From an uncultured Lachnospiraceae bacterium (GTDB lineage: Bacteria; Bacillota; Clostridia; Lachnospirales; Lachnospiraceae), in NCBI GenBank assembly GCA_910587295.1, contig CAJULP010000093.1:1-25634 (forward strand): a stretch of DNA of 25,634 bases, in the 5' to 3' direction. The number at the start of each line of letters is the position of its first letter. The first letter of the stretch is position 1. The translations under genes and the position numbers were made by a program. The notes under the pieces are model-generated. The model had not been told where the DNA came from and searched no databases. It saw only the letters and a program-made list of their open reading frames with translations. Shown here one piece after another: positions 8,441 to 14,764 of this stretch.

Positions 8441-9118
8441 ATGTCTATTTTTGTAACGGAAATTGTAGATGAAGAGTGGGGAAATTATTTTGAACTCACC
8501 GGTGCCGGGTATGGCGCTTTGATCGCTGTGATGATAGTAATGCTTTTATTTGCCTGTCTGATCGGTAATGCAGGGGAGCGGAAAAAATTCAGTACCAAAG
8601 CGCTGGTGTTTTCCGCAATGGCAATGGCGCTTGGAATAGTGACTTCTATGGTCAAACTATTTGATCTGCCGATGGGGGGCTCCGTTACCTTGTGCAGTAT
8701 GCTGTTTATCTGTCTGGTGGGCTATATGTTCGGGCTTAAGACAGGGCTTTTTGCAGCGGTGGCTTATGGTTTTTTGCAGTTGGTGACAGACCCGTATATC
8801 ATCAGCATCCCTCAAATGCTGACAGACTATATTTTTGCATTTGGGGCGCTGGGCTTGTCCGGGATATTCCATGGTAAAAAGCAGGGGCTTGTCAAAGGGT
8901 ACCTGCTGGGGGTGCTTGGCAGGTATTTCTTTACGTTTCTTTCCGGGATGATCTTTTTTGGGAGCTATGCTGCGAGTTATGGCATGACCGCACCTGTGTA
9001 TTCACTCATATATAATGGATCATACATAGGGATGGAAGCAGTAATTACGATTGTTATATTATTTTTACCGCCGGTGGAAAAAGGAATTATGCGGGTAGAG
9101 GATATGGTGAAGGGGTAA
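8441..9118 (+). CDS. thiT: ThiT, thiamine-specific S component of an ECF transporter
   Basis: A 225-residue polytopic membrane protein with about seven hydrophobic segments, the substrate-binding subunit that captures thiamine and works with a shared ECF module (EcfA, EcfA', EcfT) encoded elsewhere. Family signatures include DLPMGGSVTLCSML, GYMFGLKTGLFAAVAYGFLQ and LTDYIFAFGALGLSGIF. There is an extra N-terminal hydrophobic helix (about residues 24-42), as in some clostridial members. The ATG at 8441 is chosen because a perfect AGGAGG lies 7 nt upstream. An in-frame start further up at 8381 would place the riboswitch hairpin inside the coding region. The upstream TPP riboswitch gives independent support for thiamine as substrate. 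Confidence 0.93.
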   Translation: MSIFVTEIVDEEWGNYFELTGAGYGALIAVMIVMLLFACLIGNAGERKKFSTKALVFSAMAMALGIVTSMVKLFDLPMGGSVTLCSMLFICLVGYMFGLKTGLFAAVAYGFLQLVTDPYIISIPQMLTDYIFAFGALGLSGIFHGKKQGLVKGYLLGVLGRYFFTFLSGMIFFGSYAASYGMTAPVYSLIYNGSYIGMEAVITIVILFLPPVEKGIMRVEDMVKG

Positions 9119-9133
9119 AGACATCCGGCCGAA

Positions 9134-9199
9134 TGCACATATGTGCACAAATTCCATAGAATAGTAGAGAGGGCATAGGAGGTATTGGATTCTATGGAA
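9134..9199 (+). promoter_or_regulatory. 14-bp palindrome and start-codon hairpin before the ferritin-like gene
   Basis: TGCACATATGTGCA (9134-9147) is a perfect palindrome. A second exact inverted repeat, TTCCATAGAAT (9152-9162) with 9189-9199 (11 of 11), encloses the AGGAGG ribosome site (9177-9182) in its loop and buries the ATG (9194) in its 3' arm. A possible weak promoter, TGCACA (9134-9139), 17 bp, TAGAAT (9157-9162), would put the -35 on the palindrome. Transcription would then start after the 5' arm, so only read-through RNA from thiT could fold the hairpin. Confidence 0.5.
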
Positions 9200-9727
9200 G
9201 GGAAATGTCTTGAAAATACCTGCAGCTTTGCAGGGGGCAGGCCCATCATGGCAGATCTGCCTTATCCGCCAATCCGGGTCAGGGGAGAAAACAGGCGGTA
9301 TGCGGATCTGCTGAGCGTTGACTATTGTGGTTCTGTATCAGAGCTGTCTGCGATCACACAGTATATTAATAATGAAAACCGTCTGTCACTGGAGCAATGT
9401 ACGATAGCAAAGACCCTTTTGGGGATTGCCATGGCAGAGATGATGCATTTGCAAAAATTAGGTGAACTGATCGTGCTTTTAGGCGGGGATATTGACTTTA
9501 CCGCCAGGACTTGTAATGGACAGGGGAAAATGTGGACTCCGGCTTATCTGACGATCCCGGTTTGTATGAAGAAGATGATCATTGCGGATATTGAGGCAGA
9601 AAGGGCCGCGATAGAGCAGTATGAAGCCCATATGAAAATGATTCAGGATGATTGTGTCAATGCGGTTTTAAAAAGGATTATCCTGGATGAGGAGTATCAT
9701 ATCATGTTGTTAAAAAAACTGCTGTGA
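9194..9727 (+). CDS. Ferritin-like diiron protein
   Basis: A 177-residue soluble protein with the helical ferritin-like pattern of metal ligands: E50 (VSELSAITQY), E82-X2-H85 (AEMMHLQK), E136 (IEAERAAIEQY) and E166-X2-H169 (DEEYHIMLLKKLL). This is the carboxylate/histidine set of diiron or dimanganese four-helix bundles such as rubrerythrin, bacterioferritin and manganese-catalase relatives. No rubredoxin CXXC domain is present. A role in iron handling or peroxide/oxygen defence is an inference from the family. The N-terminal 45 residues contain three cysteines (C5, C10, C45). The ATG at 9194 is chosen over a TTG at 9185, which is only 2 nt from the AGGAGG. It follows thiT by 75 nt and ends in a strong terminator. 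Confidence 0.78.
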   Translation: MEGKCLENTCSFAGGRPIMADLPYPPIRVRGENRRYADLLSVDYCGSVSELSAITQYINNENRLSLEQCTIAKTLLGIAMAEMMHLQKLGELIVLLGGDIDFTARTCNGQGKMWTPAYLTIPVCMKKMIIADIEAERAAIEQYEAHMKMIQDDCVNAVLKRIILDEEYHIMLLKKLL

Positions 9728-9759
9728 TTAAATCTGTTATCAAGATAAAGTCAAGATGA

Positions 9760-9785
9760 AGTGCCGCCGGCAGGCGGTACTTTTT
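9760..9785 (+). terminator. Intrinsic terminator after the ferritin-like gene
   Basis: AGTGCCGCC (9760-9768) pairs with GGCGGTACT (9773-9781) around a GGCA loop, nine pairs including one G-U, followed by a T run to 9785. It separates the thiT/ferritin unit from the two-component system. Confidence 0.9.
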
Positions 9786-9790
9786 AATGC

Positions 9791-9849
9791 AAAAAAAGTT
9801 CATTTCACAACATTGCTTTCTGGAAATCGGTGATACTTTACGATATAGT
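9791..9849 (+). promoter_or_regulatory. LytTR-type box and promoter of the response-regulator gene
   Basis: AAAGTTCAT (9795-9803) fits the published LytTR half-site [TA][AC][CA]GTTN[AG][TG]. A weaker pyrimidine-rich unit, CTTTCTGGA (9816-9824), starts 21 bp further on, the usual repeat period for these dimers. TATAGT (9844-9849) is the likely -10, with only a poor -35 (TGGAAA, 9821-9826), as expected for an activator-dependent promoter. The seven-A run plus GTTCRTTTCA and the distance to the -10 recur at 12006-12064, implying shared control, probably autoregulation here. Confidence 0.6.
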
Positions 9850-9880
9850 TATGAAGTAGAATATTTTTGGAGGAAAAAAC

Positions 9881-10597
9881 ATGCTGATCGGGATATGTGA
9901 TGATGAAAAGGAAGTGCGGATGTTTTTAGGGAAAAAGGTAAAGTCAGTGTGTCCAGAGGCGGAAATCAGGTATTACCAATCCGGGAAAGACTTGCTTCGG
10001 GAGGAAGATCCGGTTGATATTTTACTTTTGGATATCCATATGCCGGGGCAAAGCGGCATGGAAACAGCGGAAACATTCAGGGAAACAAATAAAAATACAG
10101 TTATTATTTTTGTGACGGCATTAGAAGAATATGTGTACCAGGCCTTTGATGTGGGGGCATTTCATTATCTGGTAAAGCCCTTTGATGACAGAAAATTTAA
10201 GGAAGTACTGTTAAAGGCGGCAGGACAGTACAGGGAAAAGGAAAAGCTTAAGGAGCCTGAAAAGGGCAGGTATCTTCTGCTGAAAGCAGGAGGCGTCCAT
10301 ACAAAAGTGTTTTTTGATGATATTATGTATGCGGAGGTATTTAACCGGAAGGTGACGATACACGGCAGGGAAGGGAATATTGAGTACTACGGGAGGCTCT
10401 CAGACTTGGAAAAGCAGCTTGGGGAGAATTTTTTCCGAACCCACAGGGCTTATTTGGTCCATTTCAAGTATGTGGTAAGGTATGATGCGGCAATGGTAGA
10501 AACAGATATGGGAGCTGCGCTCATGGCCAAGCAGAAATATTCCCAGTTTGTGAAACGATACATGCAGTACATCCGGCAGGAAAGGAACAGATCATAA
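9881..10597 (+). CDS. LytTR-family response regulator (AgrA-like)
   Basis: A 238-residue cytosolic transcription factor. The N-terminal receiver has the acidic pocket D7-D8, phosphoacceptor D51 in LLLDIHMPG, the T/S switch in FVTALEE and the lysine in LVKPFD. The C-terminal LytTR DNA-binding domain (about 127-232) shows YLLLKAGGV, DDIMYAEVFNRKVTIHG, FFRTHRAYLVHFKYV. Regulators of this type control bacteriocin, virulence, biofilm or stress genes and bind paired 9-bp direct repeats. GGAGG lies 7 nt before the ATG. The kinase gene starts 1 nt after its stop, so they form one operon. The LytTR-like box in its own promoter suggests autoregulation, and the matching box at 12006 points to the coiled-coil gene as its target. 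Confidence 0.94.
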   Translation: MLIGICDDEKEVRMFLGKKVKSVCPEAEIRYYQSGKDLLREEDPVDILLLDIHMPGQSGMETAETFRETNKNTVIIFVTALEEYVYQAFDVGAFHYLVKPFDDRKFKEVLLKAAGQYREKEKLKEPEKGRYLLLKAGGVHTKVFFDDIMYAEVFNRKVTIHGREGNIEYYGRLSDLEKQLGENFFRTHRAYLVHFKYVVRYDAAMVETDMGAALMAKQKYSQFVKRYMQYIRQERNRS

Positions 10598-10598
10598 A

Positions 10599-11984
10599 AT
10601 GGAACAGATGGATATTTATTACGGACTGGCATCTGTCATGTTCAGTATTACAGTGATCCTGGCCACAGCGTATCTTATCGTGTGGTTTATGAGACCATTT
10701 TTGAATAACGGCAGATATGCGTGGGAGGCCGGAGCCGTTTATTTTGTTGTTATGCTGATTATTTATTGTATTCCTTACGAGGTGCTGGGGATGGTTCCGG
10801 ATGTGGCTGCGCTTCTGGCAGTGTTTGCGGTCTTATATGTGCGGGAAAAAGGTGACCAATGTGGTCAAAAAATATTTTTGCTTGTGATCGTGTATTTGAT
10901 CAAATGGTTTGCCCATGGGATTATATTGCCTTTTCGGGAAGTTTTATACCAGGAGATTTTATTTTCATCGACTTTCTTAAGCCAGCCTGAACTTGTCTAT
11001 TTTGGCCTGTATCTGATCATTGAAATAACATATTTCGCATTACGCTTCGTGTTAATGTACTATTTGTCCTATATGATGGAACGGGCTTATATTTATAAAA
11101 AGGAAGCTATGGGAAAAGGCGAGCTGGGTCTTTTGCTTGCTGTTCCTTTGTCTGTAATGACAGGATATCTTGCGTTTACTTTTTTCTTTGAAACTTATCT
11201 GGCGGATATGAACCGGTATATTCAGGATATCCACAGGGAGTATAACTGGATTAAGGCATTGTATCAGGTGGTGTCTTTTGGGGCTATTTTTTCTGTGGTT
11301 GTTTTTTTCCAGAAAATAAAGGAAAGCCACAGGCAGGAGAAGGAAGGTGCGGTATTAAAAGAGCAGATGGAAAGCATGAAACGCTATCTGTCCGAAGTGG
11401 AGGTATTATATCAGGATATCCGCAGGTTAAAACATGATATGGGAAATCACGTGGTGATCTTGGAAAATCTGTTCCAAAAGGATCTGCATCAGGAGGCCAT
11501 GGGATATCTGCTAAAATTGGAGACAGAATTTCACGAGACGGCTGAGGAACTTAAGACCGGAAATCCAGTAACGGATGTTATTATTATGGAAAAGGAGAAA
11601 GAAGCGGCTAGGAAGGGGATTGCATTCTGCCATGATTTTCATTTTCCGGAAGGAAGCGCCATTGATGTATTTGATATTAGTGTTATTTTAAGTAATGCCT
11701 TGAATAATGCCATAGAAGGGGCAGCATCATGTCAGGATTCCTATATTAATGTCAGTTCTTATCATAAGAAAAATGTGTATATGATAGAGTTCAGGAATAA
11801 CTTTAATGGAAAACTTATTTTCAGTGAAAAGGACAGGCTGCCGGTGACGTCGAAAGAAGACCAAAAGGAACATGGGTACGGACTTTCCAGTATCCGGAAG
11901 GTTGCCAGGAAATACTTCGGGGATATGGAGATAGAACAAAATGGGAAGGAGTTCCTCCTTTACGTGATGCTGATGTTAAAATAA
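10599..11984 (+). CDS. GHKL sensor histidine kinase (AgrC-like)
   Basis: A 461-residue membrane sensor. About the first 235 residues form six to seven hydrophobic segments, the polytopic sensor type seen in AgrC-like kinases that detect peptides or membrane-active signals. A coiled linker (about 240-275) leads to the histidine box DIRRLKHDMGNHV with phosphoacceptor H279. The ATPase domain has the N box LSNALNNAIEGA (about 364-375) and G box HGYGLSSIRKVARKYFG (about 425-440), the HATPase_c_5 subtype. It partners the regulator encoded immediately upstream. No AgrB- or AgrD-like peptide-maturation gene is visible nearby, so the signal is unknown. Confidence 0.92.
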   Translation: MEQMDIYYGLASVMFSITVILATAYLIVWFMRPFLNNGRYAWEAGAVYFVVMLIIYCIPYEVLGMVPDVAALLAVFAVLYVREKGDQCGQKIFLLVIVYLIKWFAHGIILPFREVLYQEILFSSTFLSQPELVYFGLYLIIEITYFALRFVLMYYLSYMMERAYIYKKEAMGKGELGLLLAVPLSVMTGYLAFTFFFETYLADMNRYIQDIHREYNWIKALYQVVSFGAIFSVVVFFQKIKESHRQEKEGAVLKEQMESMKRYLSEVEVLYQDIRRLKHDMGNHVVILENLFQKDLHQEAMGYLLKLETEFHETAEELKTGNPVTDVIIMEKEKEAARKGIAFCHDFHFPEGSAIDVFDISVILSNALNNAIEGAASCQDSYINVSSYHKKNVYMIEFRNNFNGKLIFSEKDRLPVTSKEDQKEHGYGLSSIRKVARKYFGDMEIEQNGKEFLLYVMLMLK

Positions 11985-12005
11985 GCCTGATGTTTTATTC
12001 ACATC

Positions 12006-12064
12006 AAAAAAAGTTCGTTTCAGACAAGGGCGCTTTTTGGGGAAGGATAGCTTACCGAAATAGT
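12006..12064 (+). promoter_or_regulatory. Second LytTR-type box and promoter, upstream of the coiled-coil gene
   Basis: AAAGTTCGT (12010-12018) fits the LytTR half-site, inside the same AAAAAAAGTTCRTTTCA core as at 9791. The -10-like AATAGT (12059-12064) lies at exactly the same distance (53 nt) from the start of the A run as TATAGT does in the first copy. Intervening blocks CTTTYTGG and GATA-CTTAC-GA-ATAGTT are also similar. This indicates a true regulatory paralogue, placing the 12137 gene under the adjacent two-component system. Confidence 0.58.
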
Positions 12065-12136
12065 TTAAGAGAATAAATTTTCATACCGCACCGGCTTTTG
12101 TGGCGGCAGTGGTAATTTCAGAAAGGTGGTATTCGT

Positions 12137-12922
12137 ATGATGATAAGCAGGATTGGCGGCGCAGATGGAGCAGGAGCCCAGGCAGGGGCTATGGGAATGA
12201 ACCCGGCATCGGACCCGGTAAGCAAAGATCTGCTTCGACAGATTGACGATGCGAAAAAGAAACTGCAGGAGCTTTCTTCTAATGAAGATCTTAGTGCGGA
12301 AGAAAAGATGAAAAAGCGGCAGGAACTGCAAAAAAAAATCAGTGACTTAAATAGTCAATTAAGGCAGCACCAAATGGAAATGCGCCGGGAAGCGGCGGAA
12401 AATGCAAAAAAGCAAAAATCACAGGATTCCGGTCAGGAGAATCCGGCAAGAACAGGAAAAAAGGCGGACGAGGTAAAAGGAAAACAGGGATCCGGGTTAT
12501 CCGGGAAACGCATGCAGGCGATGATTTCTGCAGACGGATCCATGAAGCAGGCTAAAGTGTCAGGGAGCGCAGCCCGTAGGATGGATGGAAAGGCAGGTGT
12601 GCTGGAGGCGGAGATCAAGCTTGATTCCGCACGGGGCGGTTCTACGGAAGCAAAGGAAGCGGAACTTGCCGAGGTGAAAGAAAAGGCGGCAAATGCTGCG
12701 TCTTTCCAGTTGGACACACTGTCCAAAGCGAATCAGACAGCCAATGAGGCAGCAAAGACAGATCAGGAAGCGAAAAAAACACCTGAGAATGAGAAAAAGG
12801 CCCTGGCAGGTTCCGAACCAGATGACCTTAAGGAAGAACAGGAAGAGGCTTCGAAGCATGAGGCACAAAAGGAAGAAGAAAACGGGTTTGTGCGCTATAA
12901 GCCGGTAGATGTCCGCTTATAG
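12137..12922 (+). CDS. FlxA-like coiled-coil protein, putative LytTR target
   Basis: A 261-residue, highly charged, Ala/Glu/Lys/Gln-rich protein of unknown function. Residues about 27-90 form a heptad-like coiled coil (KDLLRQIDDAKKKLQEL, KMKKRQELQKKISDLNSQLRQ) that resembles the FlxA-like Pfam family. Residues 90-250 are low-complexity and probably disordered, with an Ala/Glu-rich helical stretch around 155-200. The C-terminus is VRYKPVDVRL. There is no signal peptide, membrane segment or cysteine. AAAGGTGG lies 7 nt before the ATG. It follows the two-component operon by 152 bp and shares its promoter box, so it is probably made when that system is active. FlxA homology does not give a function; secretion, scaffolding or stress roles are all open. 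Confidence 0.7.
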   Translation: MMISRIGGADGAGAQAGAMGMNPASDPVSKDLLRQIDDAKKKLQELSSNEDLSAEEKMKKRQELQKKISDLNSQLRQHQMEMRREAAENAKKQKSQDSGQENPARTGKKADEVKGKQGSGLSGKRMQAMISADGSMKQAKVSGSAARRMDGKAGVLEAEIKLDSARGGSTEAKEAELAEVKEKAANAASFQLDTLSKANQTANEAAKTDQEAKKTPENEKKALAGSEPDDLKEEQEEASKHEAQKEEENGFVRYKPVDVRL

Positions 12923-13000
12923 ATCAGGACTCCTATATCGGAGGGGAACAGTTTGCCGGGGAAGAAGTAATTTGGAAAAGAGGTATTGGTGTTTTTAAAG

Positions 13001-13164
13001 TTCCCGTTTAGTTGGGTTAAAAGGGTTGTCTAAATATCCGAAGGGAAGGCAATAAAAATCTTAAGGAGCCATTTCGCAAACGTATTATCAAGCGTGGCGA
13101 CGTAGATTTTTATTGCCTTCTTTTCGTCCATTTAGCCAACCTAACTAATCCAACTAAACGGGAA
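13001..13164 (+). mobile_element. MITE-like palindromic element, 164 bp
   Basis: The ends TTCCCGTTTAGTTGG (13001-13015) and 13150-13164 are perfect 15-bp inverted repeats. The symmetry continues inward through GTTA, GGTTG and CTAAAT blocks to an exact 17-bp arm, GAAGGCAATAAAAATCT against AGATTTTTATTGCCTTC (about 13103-13120). The centre (13062-13102) adds a GCCA/TGGC pairing. The whole unit is an imperfect long hairpin of about 70 bp per arm with no coding capacity. This is the form of a non-autonomous miniature inverted-repeat element or a dispersed palindromic repeat. A target duplication is not clear. It accounts for most of the 339-bp gap between the FlxA-like gene and malQ; 12923-13000 shows nothing firm. 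Confidence 0.7.
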
Positions 13165-13180
13165 TTTCTTGGAATACCCC

Positions 13181-13209
13181 TTGCAAATTTGTCACTTGGG
13201 TGGTATTCT
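13181..13209 (+). promoter_or_regulatory. Sigma-A promoter of malQ-lacI
   Basis: TTGCAA (13181-13186), 17 bp, TATTCT (13204-13209). It begins 16 bp after the end of the palindromic element and 53 bp before the malQ -10-to-ATG interval ends at 13262, with the operator between. Confidence 0.75.
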
Positions 13210-13219
13210 TTTATTGGAA

Positions 13220-13235
13220 TTGGAAACGTTACCAA
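13220..13235 (+). promoter_or_regulatory. LacI-family operator over the malQ transcription start
   Basis: TTGGAAACGTTACCAA is a 16-bp near-palindrome (one mismatched pair) centred on CG, the hallmark of LacI/GalR-family sites. It starts 10 bp after the -10 box, covering the start of the transcript where a bound repressor would block initiation or elongation. The obvious ligand is the LacI-type protein encoded at the end of the same operon. CcpA is an alternative, since the site also approaches a cre consensus (two departures). Confidence 0.75.
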
Positions 13236-13261
13236 TAAGATTTTTTAAACAGGAGAGAATT

Positions 13262-14764
13262 ATGAGAGCTAGTGGAATTTTACTGCCGATATCCAGCATC
13301 CCTTCTTCCTATGGAATCGGAACTTTTTCAAAAGAAGCGTACGAATTTGTTGATTTTTTAGAGGAGGCAGGACAGAGATACTGGCAGATACTGCCCTTAG
13401 GGCCGACCGGATACGGCGATTCACCGTACCAGTCCTTTTCAACCTTTGCAGGAAACCCATATTATATTGACCTGGAGAAATTGATCGAGGACGGAATCCT
13501 GACAAAAGAGCAGTGCGAAGCCTGTGATTGGGGCGGAAGCCTGGAATACATAGATTACGAGAAGATTTACCGTTCCCGGTTCAAGGTGCTTAAGATTGCA
13601 TTTGAAAACAGCGGTATAGAAAGGAATGAGGATTTCCGGAACTTCGTAGAGAGTAATGCGCATTGGCTGGAAGATTATGCATTGTACATGGCAGTGAAAG
13701 ATTCTTTTGAGGGTGTCAGCTGGATAGAGTGGGATGAGGATATCCGCCTTAGAAAGGATTGCGCACTTTCTTCTTATAAAGAGAAACTAAAGGAAGAAAT
13801 TCTCTTTTATGAGTTTCAGCAATATTTATTTTCGATACAGTGGATGAAGCTTAAGAAGTATGCCAACGACAAGGGAATTAAGATAATAGGTGATATTCCA
13901 ATTTATGTTGCTTTTGACAGTGCGGATACCTGGGCGAACCCGGAACTGTTTCAGTTTGATGAAAACGGGCTTCCTACCGGAGTTGCCGGCTGCCCGCCGG
14001 ATTCGTTTTCAGCTACCGGCCAGCTTTGGGGAAATCCGCTTTACCGGTGGGATTACCACAAGGAAACAGGTTTTGCATGGTGGGTTGAGAGAATTGCATA
14101 CTGCTTTAAGCTGTATGATGTGGTAAGGATTGATCATTTCAGAGGATTTGACGAATATTACAATATTCCTTACGGGGATAAGACGGCGGAGTTTGGAAAA
14201 TGGGAAAAGGGGCCGGGATTTGAATTGTTTAAGGTTCTGAAAGAGAAACTTGGCAGCCGCCAGGTGATTGCGGAGGATCTTGGCTTCTTGACTCCATCGG
14301 TCATTAAACTGGTGAAAAAGACTGGCTACCCGGGGATGAAGATCTTGCAGTTTGCATTTGACTCCAGGGAGGAAAGCGACTATCTTCCCCATAATTACAC
14401 ACAAAATTCAGTGGTCTACACGGGAACACATGATAATGACACGACTGTCGGATGGTTCCGGTCAATAGGAAGGAAGGACCGGAGTTTTGCCAAACGGTAC
14501 CTATCTATCAGGTCAAATAAGGAAGTGGAATGGGTGTTCATCCGTGCGGCGCTTTCCAGCGTATCGGACACGGCGGTCATCCCCATGCAGGACTACCTTG
14601 GGCTTGGCGGAGAAGCAAGGATCAATACACCTTCCACATTGGGAGATAACTGGAAGTGGAGAATGACAAAAGACCAGGCAACGAAAGAACTTGCCCAAAG
14701 GATCTTTGGGATGTGCAAGTTGTACGGAAGGATCCGGCAAACAGAAGGAACATTTCATGGGTGA
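13262..14764 (+). CDS. malQ: MalQ, 4-alpha-glucanotransferase (GH77)
   Basis: Amylomaltase, 500 residues, transferring alpha-1,4-glucan segments between maltodextrins and releasing glucose; a cytosolic step in starch/maltodextrin or glycogen use. GH77 landmarks are present: N-terminal RASGILLPISSIPSSYGIG, YGDSPYQSFSTFAGNPYYIDL, nucleophile D291 (VRIDHFRGFDEYY), acid/base E338 (VIAEDLGFLTPSV) and D391 (TGTHDNDTTVGW). The ATG at 13262 has AGGAGA 5 nt upstream and gives the usual N-terminus. An upstream TTG at 13169 would run through the promoter and operator, so it is rejected. The last 8 nt overlap the regulator gene, indicating one operon. Length and motifs are complete. Confidence 0.96.
   Translation: MRASGILLPISSIPSSYGIGTFSKEAYEFVDFLEEAGQRYWQILPLGPTGYGDSPYQSFSTFAGNPYYIDLEKLIEDGILTKEQCEACDWGGSLEYIDYEKIYRSRFKVLKIAFENSGIERNEDFRNFVESNAHWLEDYALYMAVKDSFEGVSWIEWDEDIRLRKDCALSSYKEKLKEEILFYEFQQYLFSIQWMKLKKYANDKGIKIIGDIPIYVAFDSADTWANPELFQFDENGLPTGVAGCPPDSFSATGQLWGNPLYRWDYHKETGFAWWVERIAYCFKLYDVVRIDHFRGFDEYYNIPYGDKTAEFGKWEKGPGFELFKVLKEKLGSRQVIAEDLGFLTPSVIKLVKKTGYPGMKILQFAFDSREESDYLPHNYTQNSVVYTGTHDNDTTVGWFRSIGRKDRSFAKRYLSIRSNKEVEWVFIRAALSSVSDTAVIPMQDYLGLGGEARINTPSTLGDNWKWRMTKDQATKELAQRIFGMCKLYGRIRQTEGTFHG

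Noticed and set aside
12930..12946. CTCC-loop-GGAG near 12930 as terminator of the FlxA-like gene
   Set aside because: Only four to five pairs and no T run.
12923..13011. An open stretch after the FlxA-like stop in another frame (reads DSYIGGEQFAGEEVIWKRG) that looks protein-like
   Set aside because: It could be a frameshifted tail, but there is no start or ribosome site, it runs into the palindromic element, and the gene already ends with a plausible C-terminus. Relatives would need to be compared.
13169..13261. An upstream TTG start for MalQ
   Set aside because: The extension spans the promoter and operator; the ATG at 13262 has its own ribosome site and gives the normal family N-terminus.
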